44,276 nt of DNA from Streptosporangiaceae bacterium. Its GTDB lineage: Bacteria > Actinomycetota > Actinomycetes > Streptosporangiales > Streptosporangiaceae. The stretch spans positions 1 to 44,276 of the forward strand of contig JAICWX010000030.1 of assembly GCA_025934635.1 (NCBI GenBank), read 5' to 3'. The notes beneath the pieces were generated by a model. That model saw nothing but the letters and a program-made list of their open reading frames with translations. It was not told where the DNA came from and did not search any database. Both the position numbers and the translations under genes were made by a program. Positions 7,320 through 14,288 of this stretch are shown here, one piece after another; positions within the stretch are counted from its first letter, which is position 1; each line of letters begins with the position of its first letter.

Positions 7320-8298
7320 CTGTATCGCCGTGGGCGATAACCGTTGGCCGGCCCGGGCCTCGCCCGCCAGGATGGACATCAATGTCCGATAAAGAACCGC
7401 TCGTCGCCACCTTGACGAAGCCCAGCACCGCGGGCCGCATATCGTCCGCCCGCCACGCCACGCACAGCGAGGTCGGCGGCACGCCCCGGGCGGGCACGAA
7501 TACGGTCCCCGGCCTGGCACTGAACTCCTCGGCCGACTCCGGGCACAACCCGATGCCGCGCCCGGCCACGATGTACTCCCGCCACTCCTCGATCGTCCGC
7601 GCCACAGCGCCGATCACCGGCCCCACGGCCGGCGCCCCGCCGCCCGGCCGCGGCACCGCCAGCCAGTCATCCCGGAACACCGCCGGCGCGCACCCGTCCA
7701 CCGACAGCGGCGCCGCCACCCACGGCAGCCCGGCCACCTCAGAAAGCTCCAGAAAAGACCGGGACGCCAGCGGATGACCCGCCGCCAGCACGAACACCCG
7801 CGACTCCGACGCCACCACCTCCATGGCCAGCCCCGGCGCCGACACCGGCGGCCGCAGCAGCGCCACGTCGGTGCCGTGGTCCAGCAGCCCGGCGGCCGGA
7901 TGAGCCAGGTCGTACACCGCCAGGTCGACCTCGACCGACGGGTAGGCGGCGGAAAACGCCGCCAGCACCTGGGATCGCGGCCGCCCGCCGGTCGCCGCGC
8001 TCAGCCCCACCGTCAGCCGCCCGGCCACGACCCGGGACGCGTGAAGGGCCGCCGCCACCCCGCGGTCCAGCGACGCCAGGGTCTCCCGGGCGGAATCCAG
8101 GAACGCCGCGCCCGCCGCCGTCAGCACCACCCCCCGGCTCGTCCGCGAGAGCAGCGCCGTCCCGACCGCGTCCTCCAGCTGCCGGATCTGCGCGGACAGG
8201 ACCTGCTGGGTGACGTGCGCACGCCGGGCCGCGGCGGTGAAGCCGGATTCCTCGGCCACCGCGACGAAATACCGCAGATGCCGCAGTTCAATGTTCAT
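7225..8298 (-). CDS. LysR family transcriptional regulator
   Basis: 357 residues from ATG 8298 (MNIELRHLRYFVAV, the normal LysR start; longer upstream readings are unsupported). The N-terminal winged HTH spans about 1-62 (FTAAARRAHVTQQVLSAQIRQLEDAVG). A substrate-binding domain follows to about residue 300. After ADDMRPAVLGFVKVATSG the frame continues about 55 residues as Arg/Gly-rich low-complexity sequence, longer than the family norm of about 300. The natural stop may have been lost, since a TGA lies in another frame near 7379. It is divergent from the 1042-residue Fe-S/ferritin-like gene with 62 bp between them, so it is the likely regulator of that gene. Confidence 0.85.
   Translation of the reverse strand: MNIELRHLRYFVAVAEESGFTAAARRAHVTQQVLSAQIRQLEDAVGTALLSRTSRGVVLTAAGAAFLDSARETLASLDRGVAAALHASRVVAGRLTVGLSAATGGRPRSQVLAAFSAAYPSVEVDLAVYDLAHPAAGLLDHGTDVALLRPPVSAPGLAMEVVASESRVFVLAAGHPLASRSFLELSEVAGLPWVAAPLSVDGCAPAVFRDDWLAVPRPGGGAPAVGPVIGAVARTIEEWREYIVAGRGIGLCPESAEEFSARPGTVFVPARGVPPTSLCVAWRADDMRPAVLGFVKVATSGSLSDIDVHPGGRGPGRPTVIAHGDTAIAGNPTPRGCSRRAGRGRGRRRRSAWSCGR
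7311..7339. promoter_or_regulatory. Three alternating half-sites of a palindromic motif
   Basis: CGGCGATA (7311-7318) pairs perfectly with TATCGCCG (7323-7330). A third half-site, GGCGATA (7333-7339), follows after 3 bp. The motif GGCGATA/TATCGCC therefore appears as direct, inverted, direct. A further palindrome GGACAT-CA-ATGTCC lies at 7374-7387. Such arrays usually bind dimeric or oligomeric regulators. It sits inside the doubtful 3' extension of the LysR frame, which supports a shorter LysR gene. Confidence 0.45.
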
Positions 8299-8312
8299 CG
8301 AGAGCCCAATCC

Positions 8313-8330
8313 TAAGACCACGCTTAAGCG
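8313..8330. promoter_or_regulatory. LysR-type operator between divergent genes
   Basis: The 62-bp divergent spacer contains TAAG-N6-CTTA (8313-8326) overlapping the perfect 10-bp palindrome CGCTTAAGCG (8321-8330). LysR regulators bind dyads of this size between themselves and a divergent target. On the minus strand TAGGAT, 10 nt before the LysR ATG, can serve as its -10 box. Confidence 0.5.
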
Positions 8331-8360
8331 CACGACTAACACCAGGAAGGCGCGAACCAC

Positions 8361-11300
8361 ATGACAGAAAGCCAGAGCCGGGGGCGGCTGGCACAGATGA
8401 TCGCCACCCGGGGCGGCCTGGCCCCGCCCGAGGCGCCGTTCGTCATCGAGCACCGCGAGGCGCTGATCTACATGCTGTGCGAGGCCTCCGAGCTCGAGCA
8501 CGGCATCATGTGCCAGTACCTGTACGCCGCCTTCAGCCTGAAGCAAACGCAGGACGAGGGCCTCACCCAGGCAGAAGCCGAGGCCGTCAACCGCTGGCGC
8601 AAGCACATCTCGCACATCGCCGTCCAGGAGATGCTGCACCTGTCCCTGGTGCAGAACCTGCTGTCCGCCATCGGCGCGGCTCCCCACCTGTCCCGCCCGA
8701 ACTTCCCCCACCCCGCCAGCCACTACCCGGCCGGCGTGCACCTGGCCCTGCTGCCGTTCGGCGAGGCCGCCCTGCGGCACTTCATGTTCCTCGAGCGGCC
8801 GGAGGGCATGGACATCTCCGACGCCGACGGGATGGCCGCGTTCCGCCGGGCCGAGCCGTCGGTCCAGCACGGCGACATCGTCCCGCGCGGCCAGGACTTC
8901 GCCACCGTCGGCCACCTGTACCGGTCCATCGAGCAGGGCTTCGCCGACCTGGCCGGGAAACTAGGCGAGGACCAGCTGTTCGCCGGCCCGCCGCAGGCCC
9001 AGGCGACCGAAGCCGACTTCGGCTGGCCCGAGCTGATCGCGGTCACCGACGTGGCCAGCGCCCAGCGGGCCATCGACGAGATCCTGGAGCAGGGCGAGGG
9101 CCCGCGCGGCCACTGGCGGGACGCGCACTTCGGCCAGTTCGTCGAGATCCTCGACGAGTACATGGACCTGCGCGAGGCCAACCCGGCCTTCGACCCGGTC
9201 CGCCCGGTCGTCCCGGTCAACGTCCGGCCGGCCGAGCGCGACGTGGACGTCCCGCTCGTCACCGACCCGGTGACCAAACGCGTGATGGACCTGTTCAACG
9301 TCTCCTACGAAGTCCTGCTGCTGATGATGCAGCGCTTCTTCGCCTCCACCGAGGAGACTCCCGCCCAGCTCAAGACGCTGTCCGACGGCACCATCACGCT
9401 CATGCTGGGCGCCCTCAAGCCGCTCGGCGACCTGGTCACCACGCTCCCGGCCGGCCCCGAGTACCAGAACCGCACGGCCGGCCCCAGCTTCGAGCTGTTC
9501 TACGAGTCCGACTACGTGCTGCCGCACCGCGAGGCCGCCTGGATCCTGCTCGCCGAGCGCCTGCGCCAGGCCGCGGACTTCTGCGAGCCCGGCGGCCCCT
9601 GCGACCCCGCCGTCATCGACCGCCTGGTCACGATCCGGTCCACCCTGTCCGGCATCGCCGACACCCTGGCGGTCCACCTCCCCCCTCGCTACGCGCCCGA
9701 ACCCGAGCCAACCGAGGACCGCGCCCACCTGCTGGCCCGCGCCCAGGCTTTCTACCTAACGAGTCCGGCTCACCCCACCCCCACCATCTCCGCGCCCCCC
9801 GAGCTAGCCGCCCTCCTGGCCGCCGCGTACCAGGCCGTGCAATCCCCCCAGACCCCTGCCCGGGTAGCCGCCCGCCTCGTCGACAGCGTCCTGCGCCCCC
9901 TGGCGGAAACCCTCCCCAGCGGTCAGGCCACGCAAGCACCCGAAACCCTAACCCCCACCGAGTCACATCCGTCCCTCTGGGACCTAGCCGTGACTGCTAC
10001 CACTCTGCGCGCCCAGATCGGAGCGGGTGCCCCGCCCGGCCTGATCGAGGCCGTCGCTGCCCTCCAGGAGCTCGCCCTCCAGGCCACCCAGCCCGGCGAC
10101 CGCCCCGCCCGTATCGCCGAGCTCGGCCAGCTCCAGCGCGAGCTCCCGCCCGCCATCATGACCGCCAGGAACGGCCCCTACCTGGTCACCAACGTCACCA
10201 CCGTGCGCACTCCGCTCGGGGAGAACATGCCCGTCCCGCCCACCCTGGCGCTGTGCCGGTGCGGCGCCTCGGCGATCAAGCCGTTCTGCGACGGCGCCTG
10301 CGCCACCAGCGGGTTCACCGACGACAAGGACCCCAACCGGGTCCCCGACCAGCGCGATGTCTACCCGGGCGTGCAGGTCACGATCTTCGACAACCGGGGC
10401 ATCTGCCAGCACTCCGGCCTGTGCACCGACCGGGCGCCGACCGCGTTCCGCACCAGCACGGTGCTAGCCGACGGAGGGCCGTTCGTCGCCCCCAGCGGCG
10501 CCCGGCTGGACGAGCTGGTCCGGGCCGTCCGCGACTGCCCGTCCGGCGCCCTGAGCCTGGCCTTCGACCGGCCGGGTGACGAGCACGAGGACCGCGACCT
10601 GGCCGACTGGCACGGCACCCGGGAGCGCGCCATCGAGGTCACCCAGGACGGCCCCTACCGGGTAACCGGCGGAATCGACCTGACCGACGCGGACGGCGCC
10701 GGCGTGCCCCGGGCCGCGGGCTCGTCCCGGGAGCACTACGCCCTCTGCCGCTGCGGCCACTCGCAGAACAAGCCGTTCTGCAGCGGCATGCACTGGTACG
10801 TGGCCTTCCGCGACCCGGCCCGCCCGGCCGACCCGACCCTGTTCGAGTGGGCCGGCGGCCTGCCCGGCCTGACCCGGATGACCCGGTTCCTCTACGAGAA
10901 GCTCATCCCGGCCGACGACCTCCTCGCACCGCTGTTCGCCACCATGGCACCCGGCGCCCCGCAGCGCGAGGCGGCCGTCATCGCGGAAGCCTTCGGCGGC
11001 CCCCCGGCCGCCGAGGCGCAGCCGCCGCTGCCCGAGTTCACCGAAGAGCAGCGAGCTCGCTGGGTGGCGCTCGCCGTCCGGGCGGCGGATGAGGCGGTAC
11101 TGGGAACGGAGCCGGAATTCCGTTCGGCGCTCTCGGGCTTCCTGGAGTGGCGATCGCGGGCCAGCGGCGCTACGGCGCCCCGCTGGGACTGGGGGCCGGC
11201 CGGGCCCCCGGCCCCCGCGCAGCCCGCGGCCGCGGCGGAGACCGAGGTCACGCTGCCGGGGCCGGACGAGACGGTCGGCTTCGCCGCGCACATCAAGCCG

Positions 11301-11489
11301 CTGTTCCGCGCGAGTGACCGCAAGTCCATGTCGTTCGCCTTCGACCTGTGGTCGCAAGCCGACGTGCAGGCGCACGCGGCCGGCGTCCTCGAGCGGCTGC
11401 GCGACGGCACCATGCCCTGCGACGGCGCCTGGCCCGCCGAGAAGATCGAGGTGTTCCAGCGCTGGACCGAATCCGGCTTCCAGCCTTAG
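8361..11489 (+). CDS. Multidomain ferritin-like / CDGSH / 4Fe-4S / globin-like protein
   Basis: 1042 residues. Residues 25-250 form a ferritin-like domain of the VioB/RebD (iminophenylpyruvate dimer synthase) type, with carboxylate/His motifs E44-L-E46-H47 and E90-M-L-H93. Further helices run to about 460. A Pro/Ala linker follows. CDGSH motif 1 has C632, C634, C643 and C647, with Cys where His is canonical. A divergent 4Fe-4S mono-cluster domain follows (C682, C688, C726, with H684). CDGSH motif 2 is canonical (C796, C798, C807, H811). Residues 832-940 resemble a truncated globin (GLPGLTRMTRFLYEKL... and TEEQRARWV) but lack the proximal His region. A conserved-looking tail (968-1042) contains FDLW and GTMPCDGAWP. 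There is no signal peptide, so it is probably cytosolic. Role unknown; redox or oxygen chemistry is inferred. RBS AGGAAGG at 8344-8350. It overlaps the convergent SDR by 4 bp. Confidence 0.85.
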   Translation: MTESQSRGRLAQMIATRGGLAPPEAPFVIEHREALIYMLCEASELEHGIMCQYLYAAFSLKQTQDEGLTQAEAEAVNRWRKHISHIAVQEMLHLSLVQNLLSAIGAAPHLSRPNFPHPASHYPAGVHLALLPFGEAALRHFMFLERPEGMDISDADGMAAFRRAEPSVQHGDIVPRGQDFATVGHLYRSIEQGFADLAGKLGEDQLFAGPPQAQATEADFGWPELIAVTDVASAQRAIDEILEQGEGPRGHWRDAHFGQFVEILDEYMDLREANPAFDPVRPVVPVNVRPAERDVDVPLVTDPVTKRVMDLFNVSYEVLLLMMQRFFASTEETPAQLKTLSDGTITLMLGALKPLGDLVTTLPAGPEYQNRTAGPSFELFYESDYVLPHREAAWILLAERLRQAADFCEPGGPCDPAVIDRLVTIRSTLSGIADTLAVHLPPRYAPEPEPTEDRAHLLARAQAFYLTSPAHPTPTISAPPELAALLAAAYQAVQSPQTPARVAARLVDSVLRPLAETLPSGQATQAPETLTPTESHPSLWDLAVTATTLRAQIGAGAPPGLIEAVAALQELALQATQPGDRPARIAELGQLQRELPPAIMTARNGPYLVTNVTTVRTPLGENMPVPPTLALCRCGASAIKPFCDGACATSGFTDDKDPNRVPDQRDVYPGVQVTIFDNRGICQHSGLCTDRAPTAFRTSTVLADGGPFVAPSGARLDELVRAVRDCPSGALSLAFDRPGDEHEDRDLADWHGTRERAIEVTQDGPYRVTGGIDLTDADGAGVPRAAGSSREHYALCRCGHSQNKPFCSGMHWYVAFRDPARPADPTLFEWAGGLPGLTRMTRFLYEKLIPADDLLAPLFATMAPGAPQREAAVIAEAFGGPPAAEAQPPLPEFTEEQRARWVALAVRAADEAVLGTEPEFRSALSGFLEWRSRASGATAPRWDWGPAGPPAPAQPAAAAETEVTLPGPDETVGFAAHIKPLFRASDRKSMSFAFDLWSQADVQAHAAGVLERLRDGTMPCDGAWPAEKIEVFQRWTESGFQP

Positions 11490-12337
11490 CCGCGCTCACG
11501 CTGCTGGTAGCCGGCCGTCATCCCGCCGTCTACCAGCAGCGTGGTCCCGGTGATGAACGCCGCCTGGTCGCTGGCGTAGAAGACCGCGGCGGCGGCGACG
11601 TCGCCGGCCTGGCCGATCCGCCCGATCGGCGGCACCGGCCAGCCGCTGGCGTCCTCGGTCCCGTCTCGCTCGCCCTGCCGGCCGGGCGGCATCATGTGCC
11701 GCATGCCCGGCTCGGTGTCGCCCGGGCACAGCACGTTCGAGCGCACGCCGTCCCGGCCGCCGTCCAGCGCCAGCATCTTGCCCAGCATGATCACGGCCGC
11801 CTTGGTCACCGAGTACAGCCCGGTCGCCTGCTCGCCCCAGACCCCCGCGTCCGACGCGATGTGGATCATGCAGCCGCGGCTCCGGGCCAGGTGCGGGTAC
11901 GCCTGCTGGGCGTACAGCAGGTAGCCGCGCACGTTGACGTTCATGACCGTGTCGTAATCGGCCAGCGGCGTGTCGAGCAGCCGGGCCAGCACGCCCACCC
12001 CCGCGTTGTTCACCAGCACGTCCAGGCCGCCGAGGTGCTCGGCCGCGGCGTCCACCGAGGACGCGACCGCCGCCGGATCGCCGGCGTCCGCGGCGATGAA
12101 CCGCGCGGCTGGCCCTAGCCCGGCCCCGGCCCGCTGCTCCAGCCCGGCCCCGGCCCGCTGCTCCAGCCCGGCCCCGGCCCGTTGCCTCAGCCCGGCCTCG
12201 GCCCGCTCGCCCAGCGCGCGGTCCCGGCCGGTGATCACCACCCGGGCGCCCTCGGCCAGGAACCGCCCGGCGATGGCCAGGCCCAGTCCGGTCGTGCCCC
12301 CGGTGACCAGCGTTCTCTTTTCCTCCAGCAAGCCCAT
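11486..12337 (-). CDS. SDR family oxidoreductase
   Basis: 283 residues, classical short-chain dehydrogenase. The cofactor motif is TGGTTGLG near residue 12, then NNAG, a catalytic Ser in IASDAG, and YSVTK. The C-terminal GTTLLVDGG is typical of the family. Between strand 2 and the next helix an insertion of 8-residue repeats (Q-R-A-G-A-G-L-E) comes from a 24-bp tandem repeat, so the fold carries an extra low-complexity loop. The substrate is unknown. ATG 12337 has no ribosome binding site, but TAGTGT lies at -12 to -7, consistent with a leaderless transcript. It is head-to-head with the DinB gene, 17 bp away. Confidence 0.88.
   Translation of the reverse strand: MGLLEEKRTLVTGGTTGLGLAIAGRFLAEGARVVITGRDRALGERAEAGLRQRAGAGLEQRAGAGLEQRAGAGLGPAARFIAADAGDPAAVASSVDAAAEHLGGLDVLVNNAGVGVLARLLDTPLADYDTVMNVNVRGYLLYAQQAYPHLARSRGCMIHIASDAGVWGEQATGLYSVTKAAVIMLGKMLALDGGRDGVRSNVLCPGDTEPGMRHMMPPGRQGERDGTEDASGWPVPPIGRIGQAGDVAAAAVFYASDQAAFITGTTLLVDGGMTAGYQQRERG
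12121..12192 (-). repeat. 24-bp in-frame tandem repeat in the SDR gene
   Basis: Three 24-bp units at 12121, 12145 and 12169. The first two are identical and the third differs at a few bases. A fourth decayed unit follows. They encode 8-residue Arg/Ala/Gly/Leu/Glu units. Confidence 0.9.
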
Positions 12338-12342
12338 GATGG

Positions 12343-12349
12343 GACACTA
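12343..12349. promoter_or_regulatory. Overlapping divergent -10 boxes in a 17-bp spacer
   Basis: On the minus strand TAGTGT (12349-12344) lies at -12 to -7 of the SDR ATG. On the plus strand GACACT (12343-12348) lies at -12 to -7 of the DinB ATG and matches TANNNT except at the first base. Both starts lack a ribosome binding site, so one 7-bp element may drive two leaderless transcripts in opposite directions. Inferred from spacing only. Confidence 0.4.
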
Positions 12350-12354
12350 GCCCG

Positions 12355-13104
12355 ATGACTGACTTCACCCGCGAAGACCTGGCCGGTGCCCGGTTCGACC
12401 AGGTTGACCTGACCGGTGCCCGGTTCCGCAACGTCGACCTGACCGGCGCCGTCATCCGCGGCGCGCTGCTGGTGAACGTGGACATCGACGGCTTGCTGGA
12501 CAACGTCCGGATCAACGGCGTCGACGTCGCCCCCCTGGTGGAGGCCGAACTCGACCGCCGCTACCCCGATCGCGCCAAGATGCGCCCGGACAATGCCGAC
12601 GGGTACCGCGAGGCGTGGGCCATCCTGGAGCGGCTGTGGCCGCAGACCGTCGCGCGGGCCCGCCGCCTGGACCCGGACCTGCTGCACGAGCGGGTCGACG
12701 ATGAGTACTCGTTCATCGAGACGCTGCGCCACCTCGTCTTCGCCACCGACGCCTGGATCAAGCGCGCGATCCTGGGGGAGCCGTCGCCCTGGGACCCGCT
12801 CGGCCTGCCGCACGACGAGATGCCCGCTTCGGTTCCCGTCCCGTGGGACCGGACCGCCCGGCCGTCCCTGGATCAGGTTCTCGCCCTGCGCGCGGACCGC
12901 ATGGCCACCATGCGCCAGGTGCTGGCCGGCCTCACCGACGACGAGCTGGCCGGCACGACCGAACCCGTCACCGCGCCCGGCTACCCCGCGCCGCAGAGCT
13001 ACCCCGTCCGCCGCTGCCTGGGCGCCATCCTCAACGAGGAATGGGAGCACCGCCTCTTCGCCGAACGCGACCTCGACGCGCTCGAATCGCGGGGGAACAC
13101 CTGA
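12355..13104 (+). CDS. Pentapeptide-repeat plus DinB-like four-helix protein
   Basis: 249 residues. Residues 5-48 form short pentapeptide-type repeats (LAGARF, LTGARF, LTGAVI). The rest is a DinB-like helical bundle (about 80-240) with candidate metal-ligand histidines H126 (LRHLVFATDAW) and H232 (EEWEHRLFAERD). Related actinobacterial proteins of this size share this arrangement. DinB-fold proteins include thiol transferases and damage-inducible proteins of unknown role, so the activity here is not known. It shares a 17-bp divergent spacer with the SDR gene and probably starts leaderlessly. Confidence 0.8.
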   Translation: MTDFTREDLAGARFDQVDLTGARFRNVDLTGAVIRGALLVNVDIDGLLDNVRINGVDVAPLVEAELDRRYPDRAKMRPDNADGYREAWAILERLWPQTVARARRLDPDLLHERVDDEYSFIETLRHLVFATDAWIKRAILGEPSPWDPLGLPHDEMPASVPVPWDRTARPSLDQVLALRADRMATMRQVLAGLTDDELAGTTEPVTAPGYPAPQSYPVRRCLGAILNEEWEHRLFAERDLDALESRGNT

Positions 13105-13125
13105 GCCCGCCGCGGTGTTCTAAAA

Positions 13126-13139
13126 GTGCTGTTTAGCAC
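13126..13139 (+). promoter_or_regulatory. Small inverted repeat before the Cys-motif/HTH gene
   Basis: GTGCT (13126-13130) and AGCAC (13135-13139) form a perfect repeat around GTTT in an AT-richer patch, 21 bp before GTG 13161. It could be an operator or a weak terminator for the DinB gene. Confidence 0.3.
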
Positions 13140-13160
13140 GCGTTCGACCGAAAGAGAATA

Positions 13161-13760
13161 GTGGCCCAGTGCGTTACCTGCGGGACCGAACTGCATCCCG
13201 AGCGGGCAGAAAAGTATGACTACTGCCTGGCCCCCGAGTGCCAGCGCAAGAACCTCAAGCCCCTGACCATGGTCGCCGTCGGCGTCAACAAGTCCGCCGA
13301 GCAGTACCTGCTCCTCGACGACAAGACCCGTGACGACCTAGCCCAAGGCAAGTTCCACGACCAGCGCCGAGCCTCGTTCGGCACCTCCGTACCCTCCGCC
13401 GAGACCGCCTCACCCCGAACCGCCTCACCCCGAACCGCCTCACCCCGAACCGCCTCACCCCGAACCGCCCCGGCCGGAACCGCCTCACCCGGAACCGCCT
13501 CACCCGGAACCGCCTCACCCGGAACCGCCCCGGCCCGGCCCGTCCGTCCCAGCGGCCCGCCCTCGGGCCGCCCGTCCCCGGCCCGCCCCACCCCGTCCCG
13601 GCCGACCCCGCGCCGCCCGTGGTCCAAGTCCCAGGAGAAGCTAGCCCTGCTCTACAACGAGCAAGGCCGCCGCCCCGACGAGATCGCCCAGAAACTCGGC
13701 CTCAGCACCTACCTGGTCACCCAGATCATCCTGACCTCCAAAAACCGCGCCAAGCTCTAG
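13161..13760 (+). CDS. Cys-motif and helix-turn-helix protein with repeat linker
   Basis: 199 residues. The N-terminus has C-x2-C (residues 4 and 7, CVTCGTELHP) and a later C-x4-C (CLAPEC), a likely four-Cys zinc site. A conserved-looking block LKPLTMVAVGVNKSAEQY follows. Residues 75-155 are Pro/Arg/Ser/Thr-rich, made largely of 5-residue TASPR or TASPG units from a 15-bp tandem repeat. The C-terminus (about 160-199) is a helix-turn-helix: LYNEQGRRPDEIAQKLGLSTYLVTQIILTSK. It probably binds nucleic acid and may be a sigma- or translation-linked regulator. I do not recognise a named family. GTG 13161 has only a weak AAAGAGA upstream. Confidence 0.75.
   Translation: MAQCVTCGTELHPERAEKYDYCLAPECQRKNLKPLTMVAVGVNKSAEQYLLLDDKTRDDLAQGKFHDQRRASFGTSVPSAETASPRTASPRTASPRTASPRTAPAGTASPGTASPGTASPGTAPARPVRPSGPPSGRPSPARPTPSRPTPRRPWSKSQEKLALLYNEQGRRPDEIAQKLGLSTYLVTQIILTSKNRAKL
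13404..13538 (+). repeat. 15-bp in-frame tandem repeat (nine units)
   Basis: Consecutive 15-bp units run from 13404 to 13538: four of one type, one variant, three of a second type and a final variant. They encode TASPR/TASPG pentapeptides and form the linker of the Cys-motif/HTH protein. Confidence 0.92.
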
Positions 13761-13888
13761 CCAGCGGCCGCAGCCCGCGGCCGCCCTCTCCAGGCCGAGT
13801 CCCGCCAATCCCACCAGCCTCACTGCTTCCTCCTGCCTCACCGCTCCCGTCCGGCCGCCCCGCCAGCCCTACCGAGTGCCCCAGCCAA

Positions 13889-13945
13889 CGACATCGATGG
13901 AGCATCAATGTCGTCCGAGCGACATCGATGGAGCATCAATGTCGT
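13889..13945. repeat. Duplicated 26-bp hairpin element
   Basis: Two identical 26-bp copies (13889-13914 and 13920-13945) are separated by 5 bp. Each is an inverted repeat with arms CGACATCGATG and CATCAATGTCG, one mismatch, and loop GAG. Flanking AA and TT extend the dyad across the pair. It is noncoding. It could be a REP-like element, a protein-binding site or paired transcript hairpins. Confidence 0.8.
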
Positions 13946-14186
13946 TGAGCCGCCCCGGGCGGCGTCGGTCGGCGCCAAGACCGAGTGACGCGAGGGGTTC
14001 ACGGAATAGATGTGTCACCTGTGACCCAACTGCCCCGCTCCGCACCTCGGCTGTAGGAAAAGTTTCTTACATCACCAGAAAGCAACGGATTTCCGCTCGT
14101 ATCAGGACCACCATGGTACGCAGCGTCCGCCCGCCGACGGCTTGATGCGGTCTTCCGCACCAGGCGGCGTGGCAGGCAACGGCTGC

Positions 14187-14250
14187 GGCCGGAACTAATG
14201 CCGGCCGACGGCCGGAGCTATACCGCCGGCCTGACGGCCGGAGCTGTACC
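14187..14250. repeat. Iteron-like GC repeats upstream of the STAND ATPase
   Basis: Related units start at 14187, 14210 and 14236, each beginning GGCCGGARCT and followed by an A/T-containing break. The first two are closed by CCGGCC, so each is also an imperfect inverted repeat. They lie 40-100 bp before ATG 14289. A hairpin CCTCCC/GGGAGG (14249-14267) follows, next to the ribosome binding site. Confidence 0.55.
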
Positions 14251-14288
14251 TCCCTGGGAGAGGGAGGCAGGGCGGGAGGGGGGCTGTC

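Larger units (their letters stand above)
13761..14288. other. 528-bp noncoding stretch rich in repeats
   Basis: No supported gene lies here. It holds a duplicated hairpin (13889-13945), a dyad GTCAC-CT-GTGAC (14014-14025), an AT-rich patch around 14050-14100 that probably contains the promoter of the downstream ATPase, and iteron-like GC repeats (14187-14250). Short open frames here look like chance. Confidence 0.6.

Noticed and set aside
12121..12192. Tandem repeat considered as a CRISPR array
   Set aside because: Units abut without spacers, keep the SDR reading frame, and no cas gene is present.
13876..14145. Small frames across the duplicated hairpins
   Set aside because: The frames read both copies of the palindrome in different registers, giving unrelated peptides, and lack ribosome binding sites.
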